Source of the DNA: an uncultured Dehalococcoidia bacterium
GTDB taxonomy: Bacteria; Chloroflexota; Dehalococcoidia; Dehalococcoidales; UBA1222
Assembly (NCBI GenBank): GCA_903844845.1
Contig: CAIMVG010000020.1
Span: 92,601 to 156,600, forward strand
Direction: 5' to 3'
DNA: 64,000 nt
Below are positions 35,852 to 45,189 of this stretch, in pieces (positions within the stretch are counted from its first letter, which is position 1; every line of letters starts with the position of its first letter). The position numbers and the translations under genes are program-made. The notes beneath the pieces are model-generated. The model saw only the letters and a program-made list of their open reading frames with translations, was not told where the DNA came from and did not search any database.

Positions 35852-36072
35852 ACTAACCAACTATTTTAACCTAGTTAAAAATTGACACCCGCCTAATTCC
35901 AAGAACACAGTCAACTCACAAAACTCCCAACCCCATGTTTTGCGAATAAGCGCGTTTCAATCGCAGCAATCCATTCAACACTTGCGGCCAATGAATGTTG
36001 ATTGGCTATCGGAGGATGTTGGTTTGTCACCACAATTTTTATTGGCGCCACCCAAAGAGAGTGTATTATCTT

Positions 36073-36273
36073 TTAGAAGAGGGTGTGGTTACCTGCAATC
36101 AAAATAGCGGGATTTACAAGAAGTTCCGTGCGAATCATTAATGAATAATGCCAGATCAGTCCGCCAACACTCTGGCGGTAACTGAATCCGTTCAACTGTT
36201 GAGTAATTTTTGCGCCAAGCAGTGTTGATATTTGGCGCTCTTGAGCTTTGGTAGGATCTAGTGTTCCACCCAA
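36073..36273 (-). pseudogene. possible frameshifted continuation of the small lipoprotein gene
   Basis: A 66-codon open frame that overlaps the 3' end of the lipoprotein gene in another frame. It encodes a plausible protein-like sequence (TLLGAKITQQLNGFSYRQSV...WHYSLMIRTELLV) but has only a TTG start and no SD. A single indel near 36265 would join the two frames into a product of about 120 residues. It could also be chance. Confidence 0.25.
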
Positions 36274-36443
36274 TTACCGCTGTCGTCGAAATCGTATGAC
36301 ACCGTTATTGGTGGAGGAGGGTACGCAATAATCGATTGTGCTACGGTCTGTATCGTTGTGTCCGTGGGTTGAGGGCACCCTGAACCAGTAATCAAAAGGA
36401 CGGCCAAGAGTGTTACTAAAGCGATGGTTACCTTCCTTTCCAT
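36258..36443 (-). CDS. small lipoprotein (61 residues)
   Basis: Signal peptide (KVTIALVTLLAVLLITGSGC) with a lipobox, then a short Thr/Pro-rich mature part (IIAYPPPPITVSYDFDDSGNW). GAGGG lies about 8 nt before the ATG and a TATAAT element lies about 40 nt upstream, which supports a real gene. The mature part is oddly short; see the overlapping frame downstream. Confidence 0.5.
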   Translation of the reverse strand: MERKVTIALVTLLAVLLITGSGCPQPTDTTIQTVAQSIIAYPPPPITVSYDFDDSGNWVEH

Positions 36444-36755
36444 ACTACTGCCCTCACTTGTTCGCTCTCATCTATACTTGTATTATACCATTATTTTGGA
36501 TATGCGCATATTGCAATATGAAACTTCAGTGTATAATAGGGTTTGCTACACAAAATACGTTGTCAAAGCTGGAATACCGTGGTTTGGAATGTCAAAGTCA
36601 TTGCAACGGTGATGACGGGAGCACCAGCAATTAACGATGAAGCCGTAGAATTGCTGTTTTTCGACGAATTTAGGATTATCATCAGATTCATGGAATACTG
36701 ACTTCCCATATGTTTATGGGATGGATTCTCAATGATGCAAGAATTGGCATAGATT
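36444..36755. other. intergenic, AT-rich, no gene recognised
   Basis: Contains the promoter region of the minus-strand small lipoprotein (TATAAT near 36485) and the region upstream of the ABC exporter. Open frames here lack ribosome binding sites and family resemblance. Confidence 0.4.
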
Positions 36756-38687
36756 ATGATACACAGCTTTTATTCCAGTTCCCGAAGCGTTGCGCCCGAC
36801 CAAAAACCAAAGATTACCCGGGCATTATTGGCACGTGTTTGGCATTACGCCCACCCTTATCGCAAGCGCGTATTCTCAATGCTGGCGATCACTCTGGCAA
36901 CTTCGGGGCTGGCTTTATTAACCCCCTTGATAATAAGGGACCTCATCGACCGGACCCTGCCCGACCGCGATTTACATAGCCTGGGGTTGATGATAGTAGC
37001 GCTGATCGCTGTACCTATGGTGTCGGGGGTTCTTAGTGTTGTTTTACGCCAGTTCAGCTCAAAAGTGGGGGAAGGGGTTGTTTATGACCTTCGGGTAGCT
37101 CTATTTTGCCATTTGCAGCGCATGTCTTTGAGCTTCTTTACGCAAACCAAAGTCGGCGAATTGATGAGCCGCATCAACAACGATGTTGTTGGTGCTCAAA
37201 CGGCCATCAGTAATACTCTTGTGAACATCACTACAAGTTTCATCCAATCGGTCGCTGTTTTAATCGTTATGTTCTTCCTCGAATGGCGACTCGCACTGGT
37301 CAGCATAATAACCCTCCCCTTGTTTCTATTGGCAGCACGAAAACTCGGGACTCGGTTACGCGACATTACACGAGAACAATTGGATTTGAATGCCCGTATG
37401 AATGCTGTGATGCAAGAAATCCTGAATATCAGCGGTGCATTACTGGTGAAAATATTCGGTCGGACGGCACAGGAGGATTCTCGTTTTCAATCCCGCGCCG
37501 GAGAGGTCCGCGACATCGGGGTGAGACGTGCGGTGACGGGTGCACTGTTCTTCGTCAGTATCAGTTTGCTCAGTGCAGGAGGCGTCGCACTGGTGTACGG
37601 GATGGGCGGCTACCTCGTCATCAAACATGAACTTACCATAGGCACTATCGTAGCCTTGGGCGCGTACCTCGGCACTCTTTTCGGGGCTTTACAGACACTC
37701 ATCACCTCTCCAGTAGATTTCGCCACTTCAATGGTCAGCTTCGAACGTGTGTTTGAAGTACTTGACCTGCCGAACGAAATTCAGGAAAAGAAAAGTGCGC
37801 ACATATTAAAAGACATATCGGGCCGCCTGGAATTCCAGAACGTCAGCTTCAACTATACCCAAGAAAGTAAGGCTCGACTTAAAGACGTGCGTCGTTTTGG
37901 GCAGATGCAGGATGTGAAGGGAACCTTATCCGGAATAAACACAGACACTCCAATCGGGGGTGATAAACCAACCACAGGAACTAACAGTGCAGCGCGGAAT
38001 GAAGTGCTTGAAGATATATCCTTCATAGCCGAACCGGGTAAACTTGTAGCCCTCGTGGGCCCTAGCGGAGCCGGTAAAACTACGCTCACTTATCTCATTC
38101 CCCGACTTTATGATCCAACCGGTGGACTGATACTTATAGATGGGTATGACCTGCGGGAAGTTACACTGGAGTCACTCACCCGTCAGATAGGCATGGTAAC
38201 TCAGGAGGCATACCTTTTTCACGATACTATCCGAGTCAATCTGCTATACGGGAAAGCGGAAGCGAGCCAGGACGAATTGGAATCGGCAGCTAAAGCAGCC
38301 AACATACACGAATTCATCGCAGGACTGCCATCCGGATATGAGACCATCGTTGGTGAACGGGGATACCGGTTGAGCGGAGGCGAGAAACAACGCATAGCTC
38401 TTGCCCGTGTTATTTTGAAGGATCCTCGGATCCTTGTTCTTGATGAAGCGACCAGCTCCCTCGACAGCCAATCCGAAACCCTGATTCAGGAAGCCCTGAA
38501 ATACGTTATGGTGGGAAGGACCAGTATCGTCATCGCTCACCGACTCAGCACGATACTCTCTGCAAACCTGATCCTAGTGATGGATCACGGCCGGATCGTT
38601 GAACGAGGGACACATAGCGAATTAATGACAAATGGAAAACTTTACTCTAGTCTCTACCATACCCAATTCCGCAATAGCATTAAATAA
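36756..38687 (+). CDS. ABC exporter, fused membrane-ATPase (MsbA/LmrA type)
   Basis: A 643-residue half-transporter: six-helix ABC membrane domain (about residues 30-320), then an ATPase with Walker A GPSGAGKTT, signature LSGGEKQRIALAR, Walker B ILVLDEATSSLDS and H-loop AHRLST. Between the first strands of the ATPase (VSFNYTQES) and the usual VLEDISFIAEPGK there is an extra stretch of about 50 residues (KARLKDVRRFGQM...GTNSAARNE) not found in typical members. It should dimerise to export a lipid, peptide or drug. No partner half-transporter is adjacent. No strong SD precedes the ATG. Confidence 0.9.
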   Translation: MIHSFYSSSRSVAPDQKPKITRALLARVWHYAHPYRKRVFSMLAITLATSGLALLTPLIIRDLIDRTLPDRDLHSLGLMIVALIAVPMVSGVLSVVLRQFSSKVGEGVVYDLRVALFCHLQRMSLSFFTQTKVGELMSRINNDVVGAQTAISNTLVNITTSFIQSVAVLIVMFFLEWRLALVSIITLPLFLLAARKLGTRLRDITREQLDLNARMNAVMQEILNISGALLVKIFGRTAQEDSRFQSRAGEVRDIGVRRAVTGALFFVSISLLSAGGVALVYGMGGYLVIKHELTIGTIVALGAYLGTLFGALQTLITSPVDFATSMVSFERVFEVLDLPNEIQEKKSAHILKDISGRLEFQNVSFNYTQESKARLKDVRRFGQMQDVKGTLSGINTDTPIGGDKPTTGTNSAARNEVLEDISFIAEPGKLVALVGPSGAGKTTLTYLIPRLYDPTGGLILIDGYDLREVTLESLTRQIGMVTQEAYLFHDTIRVNLLYGKAEASQDELESAAKAANIHEFIAGLPSGYETIVGERGYRLSGGEKQRIALARVILKDPRILVLDEATSSLDSQSETLIQEALKYVMVGRTSIVIAHRLSTILSANLILVMDHGRIVERGTHSELMTNGKLYSSLYHTQFRNSIK

Positions 38688-38832
38688 GCGGCTAAATATA
38701 GAAAAACCTGCTATTTCATATTCTCTTATATGGATTACCCAATGCCCTGGTAAAAACCGTCCGCAAGAGTTACCGTGCAGAAAGAGATGATGCTGGTACC
38801 ACCCCGCCAGATAACTTCGCTTTATCCATCTC

Positions 38833-41800
38833 TTATCTCCAATCTTTAGAGGAAGGGACCTTGTCCAAGGCATTGAAAGGCTGTACTTTATCTACAATGA
38901 CGTTGTGCGTCCCATCCCGCCTGGCAAGCCTGCCGTGTATCACAAGGAATGACGATCGAAATTTGAGTTCATCCTTTTCATAAATGCCAGGGAAAACCAT
39001 AACCGGGACATGCCCGAATTCGTCTTCTAATGTTATAAACACAACCTTTCCCCTGGGTCTTTGCCTCCGGATAACTAACCCCGCAGTGAGCACTTCGGCA
39101 CCGTCATGCATATGTTCGATTTCCGCACTGGTGCAAAACCCATCCCGAAAATGCGGGCGCATATGTTCCATAATGTGCCCCGTCGGATAAAGGCTGAGTA
39201 CGTTATACTCTTCTTTCATCCGCTCCCATTTGTCCGGAGCATCCAGGGCAGTCATATCCTGCTCAACAGGTAACTGCAGAGTCATTTGTGTATTTACAGG
39301 CCTGTATCTAAGCCCAATTTCCCATTTAGCTTCCCTGCGGTTCGGTTGAATGCTGTCGAATGCCCCTGCATCCGCAAGATTGAAAGCAACTTCTTCCAAT
39401 ATTCCGCTGCGTTCCAGAAAATCTCCTATTTCACGGAAAGAGCCTTCCCTTGTTCTGCCGTCTTCGATGCCTTTGGCCGACACACTGCCGAGACTTGAAA
39501 CATTCAGGAATCCTAAACGCAACTTTCCATCTTCAATCACACAAACAGCACTGCTTTTGTTGATATCCGGATTCAACACAGTGACTGCGTGCCGTTTCGC
39601 GTCTTCTTTCAAAGTCTCCAGATTGTAAAAGCCCATCGGCTGTTCGTTAAAGATGGCAACAAAAAACTCCAAAGGGTAATACAGCTTTAACCAAGACGCC
39701 TGATAAGCTGTAATTCCAAAAGCAAAGGCGTGCGATTCGGGAAACATATATTGGCCATTGAATTTTTTGAAGATACGCTCGGTGGCTGGTTCATCGACCC
39801 TCCGGGCTTTTGCCCCATCGAAAAACTCTTCTCGCAAGGCCTTGATTAATTCAGTGTTATGTCTTCTGCCAAAAGCCCTCCGCATCTGGTCGGCTTTGCT
39901 TGGATTGAACCCGGCGACATCTATCGCTAATTGGTTGACCTGGTCTTGAAAAAGGACCACCCCCAAAGTGCGCCCAAGGGCCCTTTCCTCCAGAGGATGA
40001 TCGTAAGTAACTGGTTTTTGTTTCAACCGGCGGGCCAGGTAATCCTGAACGCCCCCATTGACTCCTACACCCGGCCTGACTGCGCCAACTTCATGCGCCA
40101 TATCCGTTAGATTCCGTGGCTGAAGTCGCGTGATGGTCTGTATCTGCGCTGCAGACTCCACCTGAAAGATGCCAATCGTGTCCCCCTTGGCCAGCATGTC
40201 GTAAACATTTTTGTCTTCGAAATCTATACGGGACATATCGATTCTCTGCCCGGTGCGTTGTTTGATAAGCTCCACGGCCTGCTGCATCTGGGAGAGTGCC
40301 CCCAAAGCAAGGAAATCTATCTTTACGAACCCCGCGTCATCTATGCTGTCTTTGTCCCACTGGCATACATACCGGCCTTCGATTGCTCCTCGTTGGACCG
40401 GCACGATATCAGTCAAAGGAGTCGAGGAGATAATCATCCCGCCAGGATGCTGCCCGAGGTATTTAGGAAAACCATCAAGCTCAAATGCGAGTCGTATCAG
40501 GTCTTGCCATACAGGCAAGCCTATTTTCTCTTGAAATTTTGGCGACTTTTGCATTTCATATTCAAGCTCTTTCGCACTACCCCAGCTCACATGTTTGCTG
40601 AGTTGATCAACTTCTTCCAGCGGCAGGCTCAATGCTTTTCCCAAATCTCTGACAGCTCCCTTGATCAGGTAAGTGCAGATAGTTCCTGCAAGGACAGCAT
40701 GATCCCACCCCCATTTCACATGGGTACGCAGGATCAATTCTTCACGAATGCTGCGCGGGAAATCGAGATCGATGTCCGGCACATTGCCCATAGCATCATC
40801 CGGCAGAAAACGTTCGAGGGAGAGATCATATTTAAGAGGATCGATATGCGATAAACCGATAAGATATCCAATCAATAGAGATACTGATGAACCCCGCCCC
40901 CTCCCAGGAGGATTTTCTTCTATAGCCAGAGAGGGATCGCTCAAATCAAGGTCGATCATGGCTTCCCTTCCGAGATTGATCACGTCGTTGTACAGGAGCA
41001 AAAAGCCAGCGAGATTGAATTTCCGGACCAGCTTGAATTCCTCATCCAGCCTGTGTTTTACCTGAGGCGTAACGGCGCCATAGCGCCTGACAGCCGCTTC
41101 ATGACATAGTTTCTCAAGATGGGTTTCGGGGGTATATCCTTCAGGGACATTGTATACAGGAAAAGTATAACTTTGATCCCGCGCAAGATCGAAATTGCAT
41201 CTTTCCGCGATTTTAACTGTATTAGCCATGGCATCTGGATAGTTTTTGGAGATATATTCGATATCCTTAATCGACCGCATGTAGAATTCCGAATTCGTAC
41301 GGCGTTCCCTGTGGCTTTCTTCCAGGCACTTATTATGCTTGATTGCGACAAGACAGTCCTGGAGTGGATGCCGTTCGCGAATATGGTAATGCACATTCCC
41401 GGTAAACACTAAGCTTGAACCGGTTTGCCGGGCGAGTTCAACCAAGATGCGGTTTCGCCCGGTATCTCCATAAACAAGATTATTTTGAAGCTCTATGTAA
41501 AAGTTGGAGACACCGAACCATCCCAAGTATTGGCGGATAAGATCCACTGCATCGGCAAGTTGCGAATTGTCTACAAGAGAAGATAATTCACCACGGCAAC
41601 ATCCTGAAAGGGCTATTAAGCCTGCAGTGCGCGCCGGTATGATGCCAGGCGGCAATTCAGGTTTGCTTCGTTTTCCTGAATTGTGGGCAGAGGTAATCAA
41701 CTGCGAAAGATTCCGATAGCCTTCTTTATTTTCTGCCAGGAAAGTTATATGGTAACCGCCCCGGAGCGTCACTTCAGCACCTATGATAGCTTTAACTCCC

Positions 41801-41970
41801 ATGGACCTGGCAAGCAACGAAAAACGCATCGCTCCACACAGATTGTCGTGGTCGGTCAAAGCCAGAGCATTGTAACCAAGGCCCTTCGACCGGAGCATCA
41901 ATTCTTCGAGTGAAGACGCTCCGTCATGAAATGAATAATAACTATGGCAGTGCAGTTCAGCGTATCCCAT
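38833..41970 (-). CDS. dnaE2: error-prone DNA polymerase III alpha subunit (DnaE2/ImuC type)
   Basis: A 1045-residue C-family polymerase. It has an N-terminal PHP domain (ELHCHSYYSFHDG, LTDHDNLCG). The catalytic palm has GRGRGSSVS (about 360) and the acidic triad motif PDIDLDF (about 395). Helix-hairpin-helix and C-terminal OB-fold (LVIRRQRPRGKVVFITLEDEFG) regions follow. It is shorter than replicative DnaE1 and lies 24 nt after imuB, the arrangement of SOS mutagenesis cassettes, so it is most likely the translesion enzyme. It is transcribed from the LexA-box promoter upstream of imuB. Confidence 0.9.
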   Translation of the reverse strand: MGYAELHCHSYYSFHDGASSLEELMLRSKGLGYNALALTDHDNLCGAMRFSLLARSMGVKAIIGAEVTLRGGYHITFLAENKEGYRNLSQLITSAHNSGKRSKPELPPGIIPARTAGLIALSGCCRGELSSLVDNSQLADAVDLIRQYLGWFGVSNFYIELQNNLVYGDTGRNRILVELARQTGSSLVFTGNVHYHIRERHPLQDCLVAIKHNKCLEESHRERRTNSEFYMRSIKDIEYISKNYPDAMANTVKIAERCNFDLARDQSYTFPVYNVPEGYTPETHLEKLCHEAAVRRYGAVTPQVKHRLDEEFKLVRKFNLAGFLLLYNDVINLGREAMIDLDLSDPSLAIEENPPGRGRGSSVSLLIGYLIGLSHIDPLKYDLSLERFLPDDAMGNVPDIDLDFPRSIREELILRTHVKWGWDHAVLAGTICTYLIKGAVRDLGKALSLPLEEVDQLSKHVSWGSAKELEYEMQKSPKFQEKIGLPVWQDLIRLAFELDGFPKYLGQHPGGMIISSTPLTDIVPVQRGAIEGRYVCQWDKDSIDDAGFVKIDFLALGALSQMQQAVELIKQRTGQRIDMSRIDFEDKNVYDMLAKGDTIGIFQVESAAQIQTITRLQPRNLTDMAHEVGAVRPGVGVNGGVQDYLARRLKQKPVTYDHPLEERALGRTLGVVLFQDQVNQLAIDVAGFNPSKADQMRRAFGRRHNTELIKALREEFFDGAKARRVDEPATERIFKKFNGQYMFPESHAFAFGITAYQASWLKLYYPLEFFVAIFNEQPMGFYNLETLKEDAKRHAVTVLNPDINKSSAVCVIEDGKLRLGFLNVSSLGSVSAKGIEDGRTREGSFREIGDFLERSGILEEVAFNLADAGAFDSIQPNRREAKWEIGLRYRPVNTQMTLQLPVEQDMTALDAPDKWERMKEEYNVLSLYPTGHIMEHMRPHFRDGFCTSAEIEHMHDGAEVLTAGLVIRRQRPRGKVVFITLEDEFGHVPVMVFPGIYEKDELKFRSSFLVIHGRLARRDGTHNVIVDKVQPFNALDKVPSSKDWR

Positions 41971-41994
41971 AAATCATCTAACACTCCGGCATAT

Positions 41995-43173
41995 TCAGTT
42001 GTTTAAAGGTGCCAGCGTATAGCGTCTTTCCGGCATCCTGGACCATGACTCTACTTCCTTAACCTGGAATAGCTGAGGGGCCCCCAAACGGAATTCTAAC
42101 TGCTTGATCTCATCAAGCAGGCGTTCCTGTGCCCTGACCCCTGATATGAGGCTATTTTGGCGCCCCTGCGGTCGTCCCGTGCCGGTTATCTTCATCCCCA
42201 GTTGCTCTACCGGCCCGGGTTGGGGAAATGTTTCCACAGCCTGCCTGATGCGAGAAATAGCAGCCTTAGCGTTCATAACCGGCTCTTTGAATCGTATGTC
42301 CTGTTCCCAGTGTTCAGAAACCCAACTGCGAGTCCACAATGTAATCCGGCTGATTCCCAGCCTTTTTTGTCCCAGGAAAATGAAAGCCTGCAAAAGCATA
42401 GACTCAAGCGCCATCATGATAAGGTCAAGTGATACTGTAATAGAGGCCAGCGTAGTAGATTCTTCAAAAGTTTCTTCACTCATGCGGGGATACAGGGGGG
42501 TATCGTCATGTCCCCTGGCCAGTTGTTGGATCCTGCCCCCCTCCGGCCCAAATTGGGATTGCAGGTGGGATACTGGGACCCGTGCCATCTGTCCCATAGT
42601 ATGCAAACCGAATTGATGCAGCCTCTCTTTGATTTTAAGAGAAACCGGCAAAAGATCGCAGGATAGCGACTCAAAAAAAGAGGGAACCTCCCCATTCAAT
42701 ATGCGAATATCTCCGGCCCGGCCCTGAAACGCGGCCATAAAAGCTGCAAACTTACCTTCGGCGATACCGATACGGGATTCAAACGCCGACGACACGGTTT
42801 CTTGCACGGTTTTTGCCAGCATTTCATCACTCGGATAAATAAGCTGCATGCCATCAATGCCGATATAGATGTTACCGGGCTCCAAACCCTCCACCAGCGG
42901 GCTCTTGAGCTCCAGATCATCTAAAATACGATTGAAAACGCTCCAGTAATGCTGCATATCAGCCTGAAGTATCTCCATCCCGGCATACATGGAAAGTGCC
43001 TGCTGCAAAAGCATGCCCTGTTGAATCCCCTTTAGTCCAGAAGCATAATCCAATATTATCTTCTGTGAGCCTTCGGCAAAAACGATAGCGGCTTCCTGGC
43101 CTGCAAGCTCAGGATGCCTATGGATTTCACAGTTCAACGGGAAATGCGGGATATGGATGCAGAGAATTTTCAA
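41995..43173 (-). CDS. imuB: ImuB-like inactive Y-family polymerase
   Basis: A 392-residue Y-family homologue. The two catalytic acidic motifs are lost: the first reads CIHIPHFPLNCE instead of the D-x-DxF type, and the second reads GIDGM instead of SIDE. That marks ImuB, which bridges DnaE2 to the sliding clamp rather than synthesising DNA. The little-finger region and a C-terminal tail follow. The TTG start at 43173 has GGAG 7 nt upstream. It is the first gene of the SOS-controlled imuB-dnaE2 operon; no imuA gene is present here. Confidence 0.85.
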   Translation of the reverse strand: MKILCIHIPHFPLNCEIHRHPELAGQEAAIVFAEGSQKIILDYASGLKGIQQGMLLQQALSMYAGMEILQADMQHYWSVFNRILDDLELKSPLVEGLEPGNIYIGIDGMQLIYPSDEMLAKTVQETVSSAFESRIGIAEGKFAAFMAAFQGRAGDIRILNGEVPSFFESLSCDLLPVSLKIKERLHQFGLHTMGQMARVPVSHLQSQFGPEGGRIQQLARGHDDTPLYPRMSEETFEESTTLASITVSLDLIMMALESMLLQAFIFLGQKRLGISRITLWTRSWVSEHWEQDIRFKEPVMNAKAAISRIRQAVETFPQPGPVEQLGMKITGTGRPQGRQNSLISGVRAQERLLDEIKQLEFRLGAPQLFQVKEVESWSRMPERRYTLAPLNN

Positions 43174-43200
43174 GATTGACTCCGGATTAGAACCTAATGT

Positions 43201-43229
43201 ATTATATAGAACATATGTTCTATTGTCAA
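43201..43229 (-). promoter_or_regulatory. consensus sigma-70 promoter of imuB-dnaE2
   Basis: On the minus strand, TTGACA (43229-43224) and TATAAT (43206-43201) are both perfect consensus with exactly 17 bp between. The LexA-type palindrome fills the spacer, so repressor and RNA polymerase cannot bind together. Confidence 0.9.
43206..43223. promoter_or_regulatory. SOS box (LexA/DinR operator)
   Basis: A perfect 18-bp palindrome, ATAGAACAT-ATGTTCTAT. Its core GAACATATGTTC matches the Gram-positive DinR/LexA consensus GAAC-N4-GTTC. It lies within the imuB promoter and about 47 bp before the divergent DUF72 gene. Confidence 0.92.
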
Positions 43230-43269
43230 CCTCAGTACAGAGTGTGAATATGTTATATTAGATTTCGAC

Positions 43270-44127
43270 ATGAATGATGCAGGTCTGATCCGCATTGGAA
43301 CTTCGGGATGGTCTTATCCAAAGGGTGAAGGCACTTGGAACGGATACTTTTACCCCCCGGGCACCTCACATGAACTTGAATATTACAGCCGTTTTTTTAA
43401 TACGGTGGAGGTCAACAGCACTTTTTACCGTCCGCCTGATCCTCGCGTCTCCGAAGGATGGGTAAGAAATACTCCGGATGGATTTCTCTTCACGGTCAAA
43501 CTGTGGCAGAAATTTACCCACCCTGCGATGTACCATTCGGCAACTGGTGAGCAGGCCATAATATCATCCGCGGATGTGGAACTCTTCAAAAGAGGAATCG
43601 AGCCCCTCGCAAAGAGCGGGAAAATGGGAGCAATTTTAACACAGTTCCCACCCAGTTTCACAGCAGACGCCCATGGCAAACATATCCTGAAAGCTATCTT
43701 GAACACTTTCGGAGAATATCGGCTGGCAATCGAACTGCGAAATAAAAGCTGGAGCGATGATCCGGCTACATCCGGTTTTCTCAGGGAATACAATGCATGC
43801 TGGGTGCAGATAGACGAGCCCAAATTCGATTTTTCGATCGCATCCGAGGTGCCTTCGACATCAGATGCCTCTTATTTCCGCTTTCACGGCAGAAATACCG
43901 AGATGTGGTGGAAAGGCGATAACGAAACCAGATACATGTACCTGTATTCTGAATCCGAGATTGATCAATTATCCAGGCAAGTGAGTAAGGCGAGCGGCAA
44001 TTCGAAGATAACTTTCGCCTTCTTCAATAACCATTACAAAGCCAATGCGCCACGCAATGCCGGAGACCTGATAAAATCCCTGCAATTACCTTTCAACAAT
44101 TTTAGAGATTTTCGATTGCCGGAATAA
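43270..44127 (+). CDS. DUF72 family protein (YecE-like)
   Basis: A 285-residue TIM-barrel protein with the DUF72 landmarks IRIGTSGWSYPKGEGTW (residues 7-23), the LEYYSRFFNTVEVNSTFYRPP strand-helix motif, and later a YFRFHGRN strand. Biochemical role of the family is not established. It is divergent from imuB, with only about 96 bp between the start codons, and the LexA box lies in that gap, so it may be damage-inducible too. Confidence 0.85.
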   Translation: MNDAGLIRIGTSGWSYPKGEGTWNGYFYPPGTSHELEYYSRFFNTVEVNSTFYRPPDPRVSEGWVRNTPDGFLFTVKLWQKFTHPAMYHSATGEQAIISSADVELFKRGIEPLAKSGKMGAILTQFPPSFTADAHGKHILKAILNTFGEYRLAIELRNKSWSDDPATSGFLREYNACWVQIDEPKFDFSIASEVPSTSDASYFRFHGRNTEMWWKGDNETRYMYLYSESEIDQLSRQVSKASGNSKITFAFFNNHYKANAPRNAGDLIKSLQLPFNNFRDFRLPE

Positions 44128-44384
44128 TCAACTCACGTCTCACCATCACAATGGTCGTCATTACTACATATGCTGTCCCATTAAATAAATAACATGGAAT
44201 TCATGGCTGAATAACATATTTTAGAGTAAAAGCCTATGGACATTCTGATAAAAAATGTAGTACACTCTTGCCATTCAACTTCAAGAGCCTGAATGATGGG
44301 TATCTTTCCTCAGATTTCGGGGCACTCTAGCAACATTCAAATGAAGCTAAATATTAAATGGGATAAAAGAAGGAGGAATATTAG

Positions 44385-45128
44385 TTGAAAAGGTTACTCT
44401 GGAGTTCTTTAGCATTGCTCGTCTTGCTGAGTACATTGGTTTCGGGTGCATGCAGCAAGAACAGTTCCAAGTACGTTATCGCTACCGATGCAACCTGGCC
44501 CCCCTTTGAATACGTTAATGATCAGAACCAGATTGTTGGTTTTGACATCGACCTGATGAACGCCATTGCGAAGAGCGCCGGTATCGAAATCGAATACCAA
44601 AATGTTGCGTTTGACCCTCTGCTTGCCGGAATGGCCCAGGGTACTTATGATGCAGCCATATCCTCTATCACCATCACAGACGACAGGTCCAAATCCATGC
44701 TGTTTTCTAACCCTTACTATGTAGCCGGTCAAATGATAGTGACCAAGAAAAATAACACATCCATTACCAACGCCGACAGCCTGCAAGGCAAGGCACTTGG
44801 CGCTCAATTGGGCACCACAGGCGAGACCCTGGCTAACGGTGTGAAGGGGGCAACAGTTAAAACGTACAACCAGATCGGCCTCGCCGTTCAGGACCTTCTG
44901 AACGGTCAGATCGACGCGGTGATCTGCGACACTCCAATTGCCAACAGTTATGTCAATAAAAATGCAACTTCACTGAAGATTGTCGGCGACGCTTTGACTA
45001 CAGAAAATTACGGCATAGCCGTGGCCAAAGGCAAAACCGAATTGCTGGAGAAGATCAATCAGGGACTCGCGGCCGTAAAAGCTGCAGGCACCATAGACAC
45101 TCTCGTTACCAAGTGGCTCACGAGTTAA
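44385..45128 (+). CDS. polar amino-acid ABC transporter substrate-binding lipoprotein
   Basis: A 247-residue family 3 binding protein: signal and lipobox (LVSGAC), then VIATDATWPPFEYVND (about residues 30-45), IVGFDIDLMNAIAK, the DGAISS-like YDAAISSITITDDR motif and the hinge-side GTTGE. Such proteins bind Gln, Arg or related amino acids. The TTG start at 44385 is preceded by AAGGAGGAATATTAG. A long hairpin separates it from the permease gene. Confidence 0.92.
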   Translation: MKRLLWSSLALLVLLSTLVSGACSKNSSKYVIATDATWPPFEYVNDQNQIVGFDIDLMNAIAKSAGIEIEYQNVAFDPLLAGMAQGTYDAAISSITITDDRSKSMLFSNPYYVAGQMIVTKKNNTSITNADSLQGKALGAQLGTTGETLANGVKGATVKTYNQIGLAVQDLLNGQIDAVICDTPIANSYVNKNATSLKIVGDALTTENYGIAVAKGKTELLEKINQGLAAVKAAGTIDTLVTKWLTS

Positions 45129-45143
45129 ATTAATTCAAAAACA

Positions 45144-45177
45144 TAAGGGACGGAGGGGTAACACCCTCCGTCCCTTA
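45144..45177 (+). promoter_or_regulatory. 14-bp stem-loop between binding-protein and permease genes
   Basis: 45144-45157 (TAAGGGACGGAGGG) pairs perfectly with 45164-45177 across a 6-nt loop. No T-run follows. Same position and type as the oppA-oppB hairpin, consistent with differential expression of the binding protein. Confidence 0.78.
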
Positions 45178-45189
45178 CGAAAGACAAAA

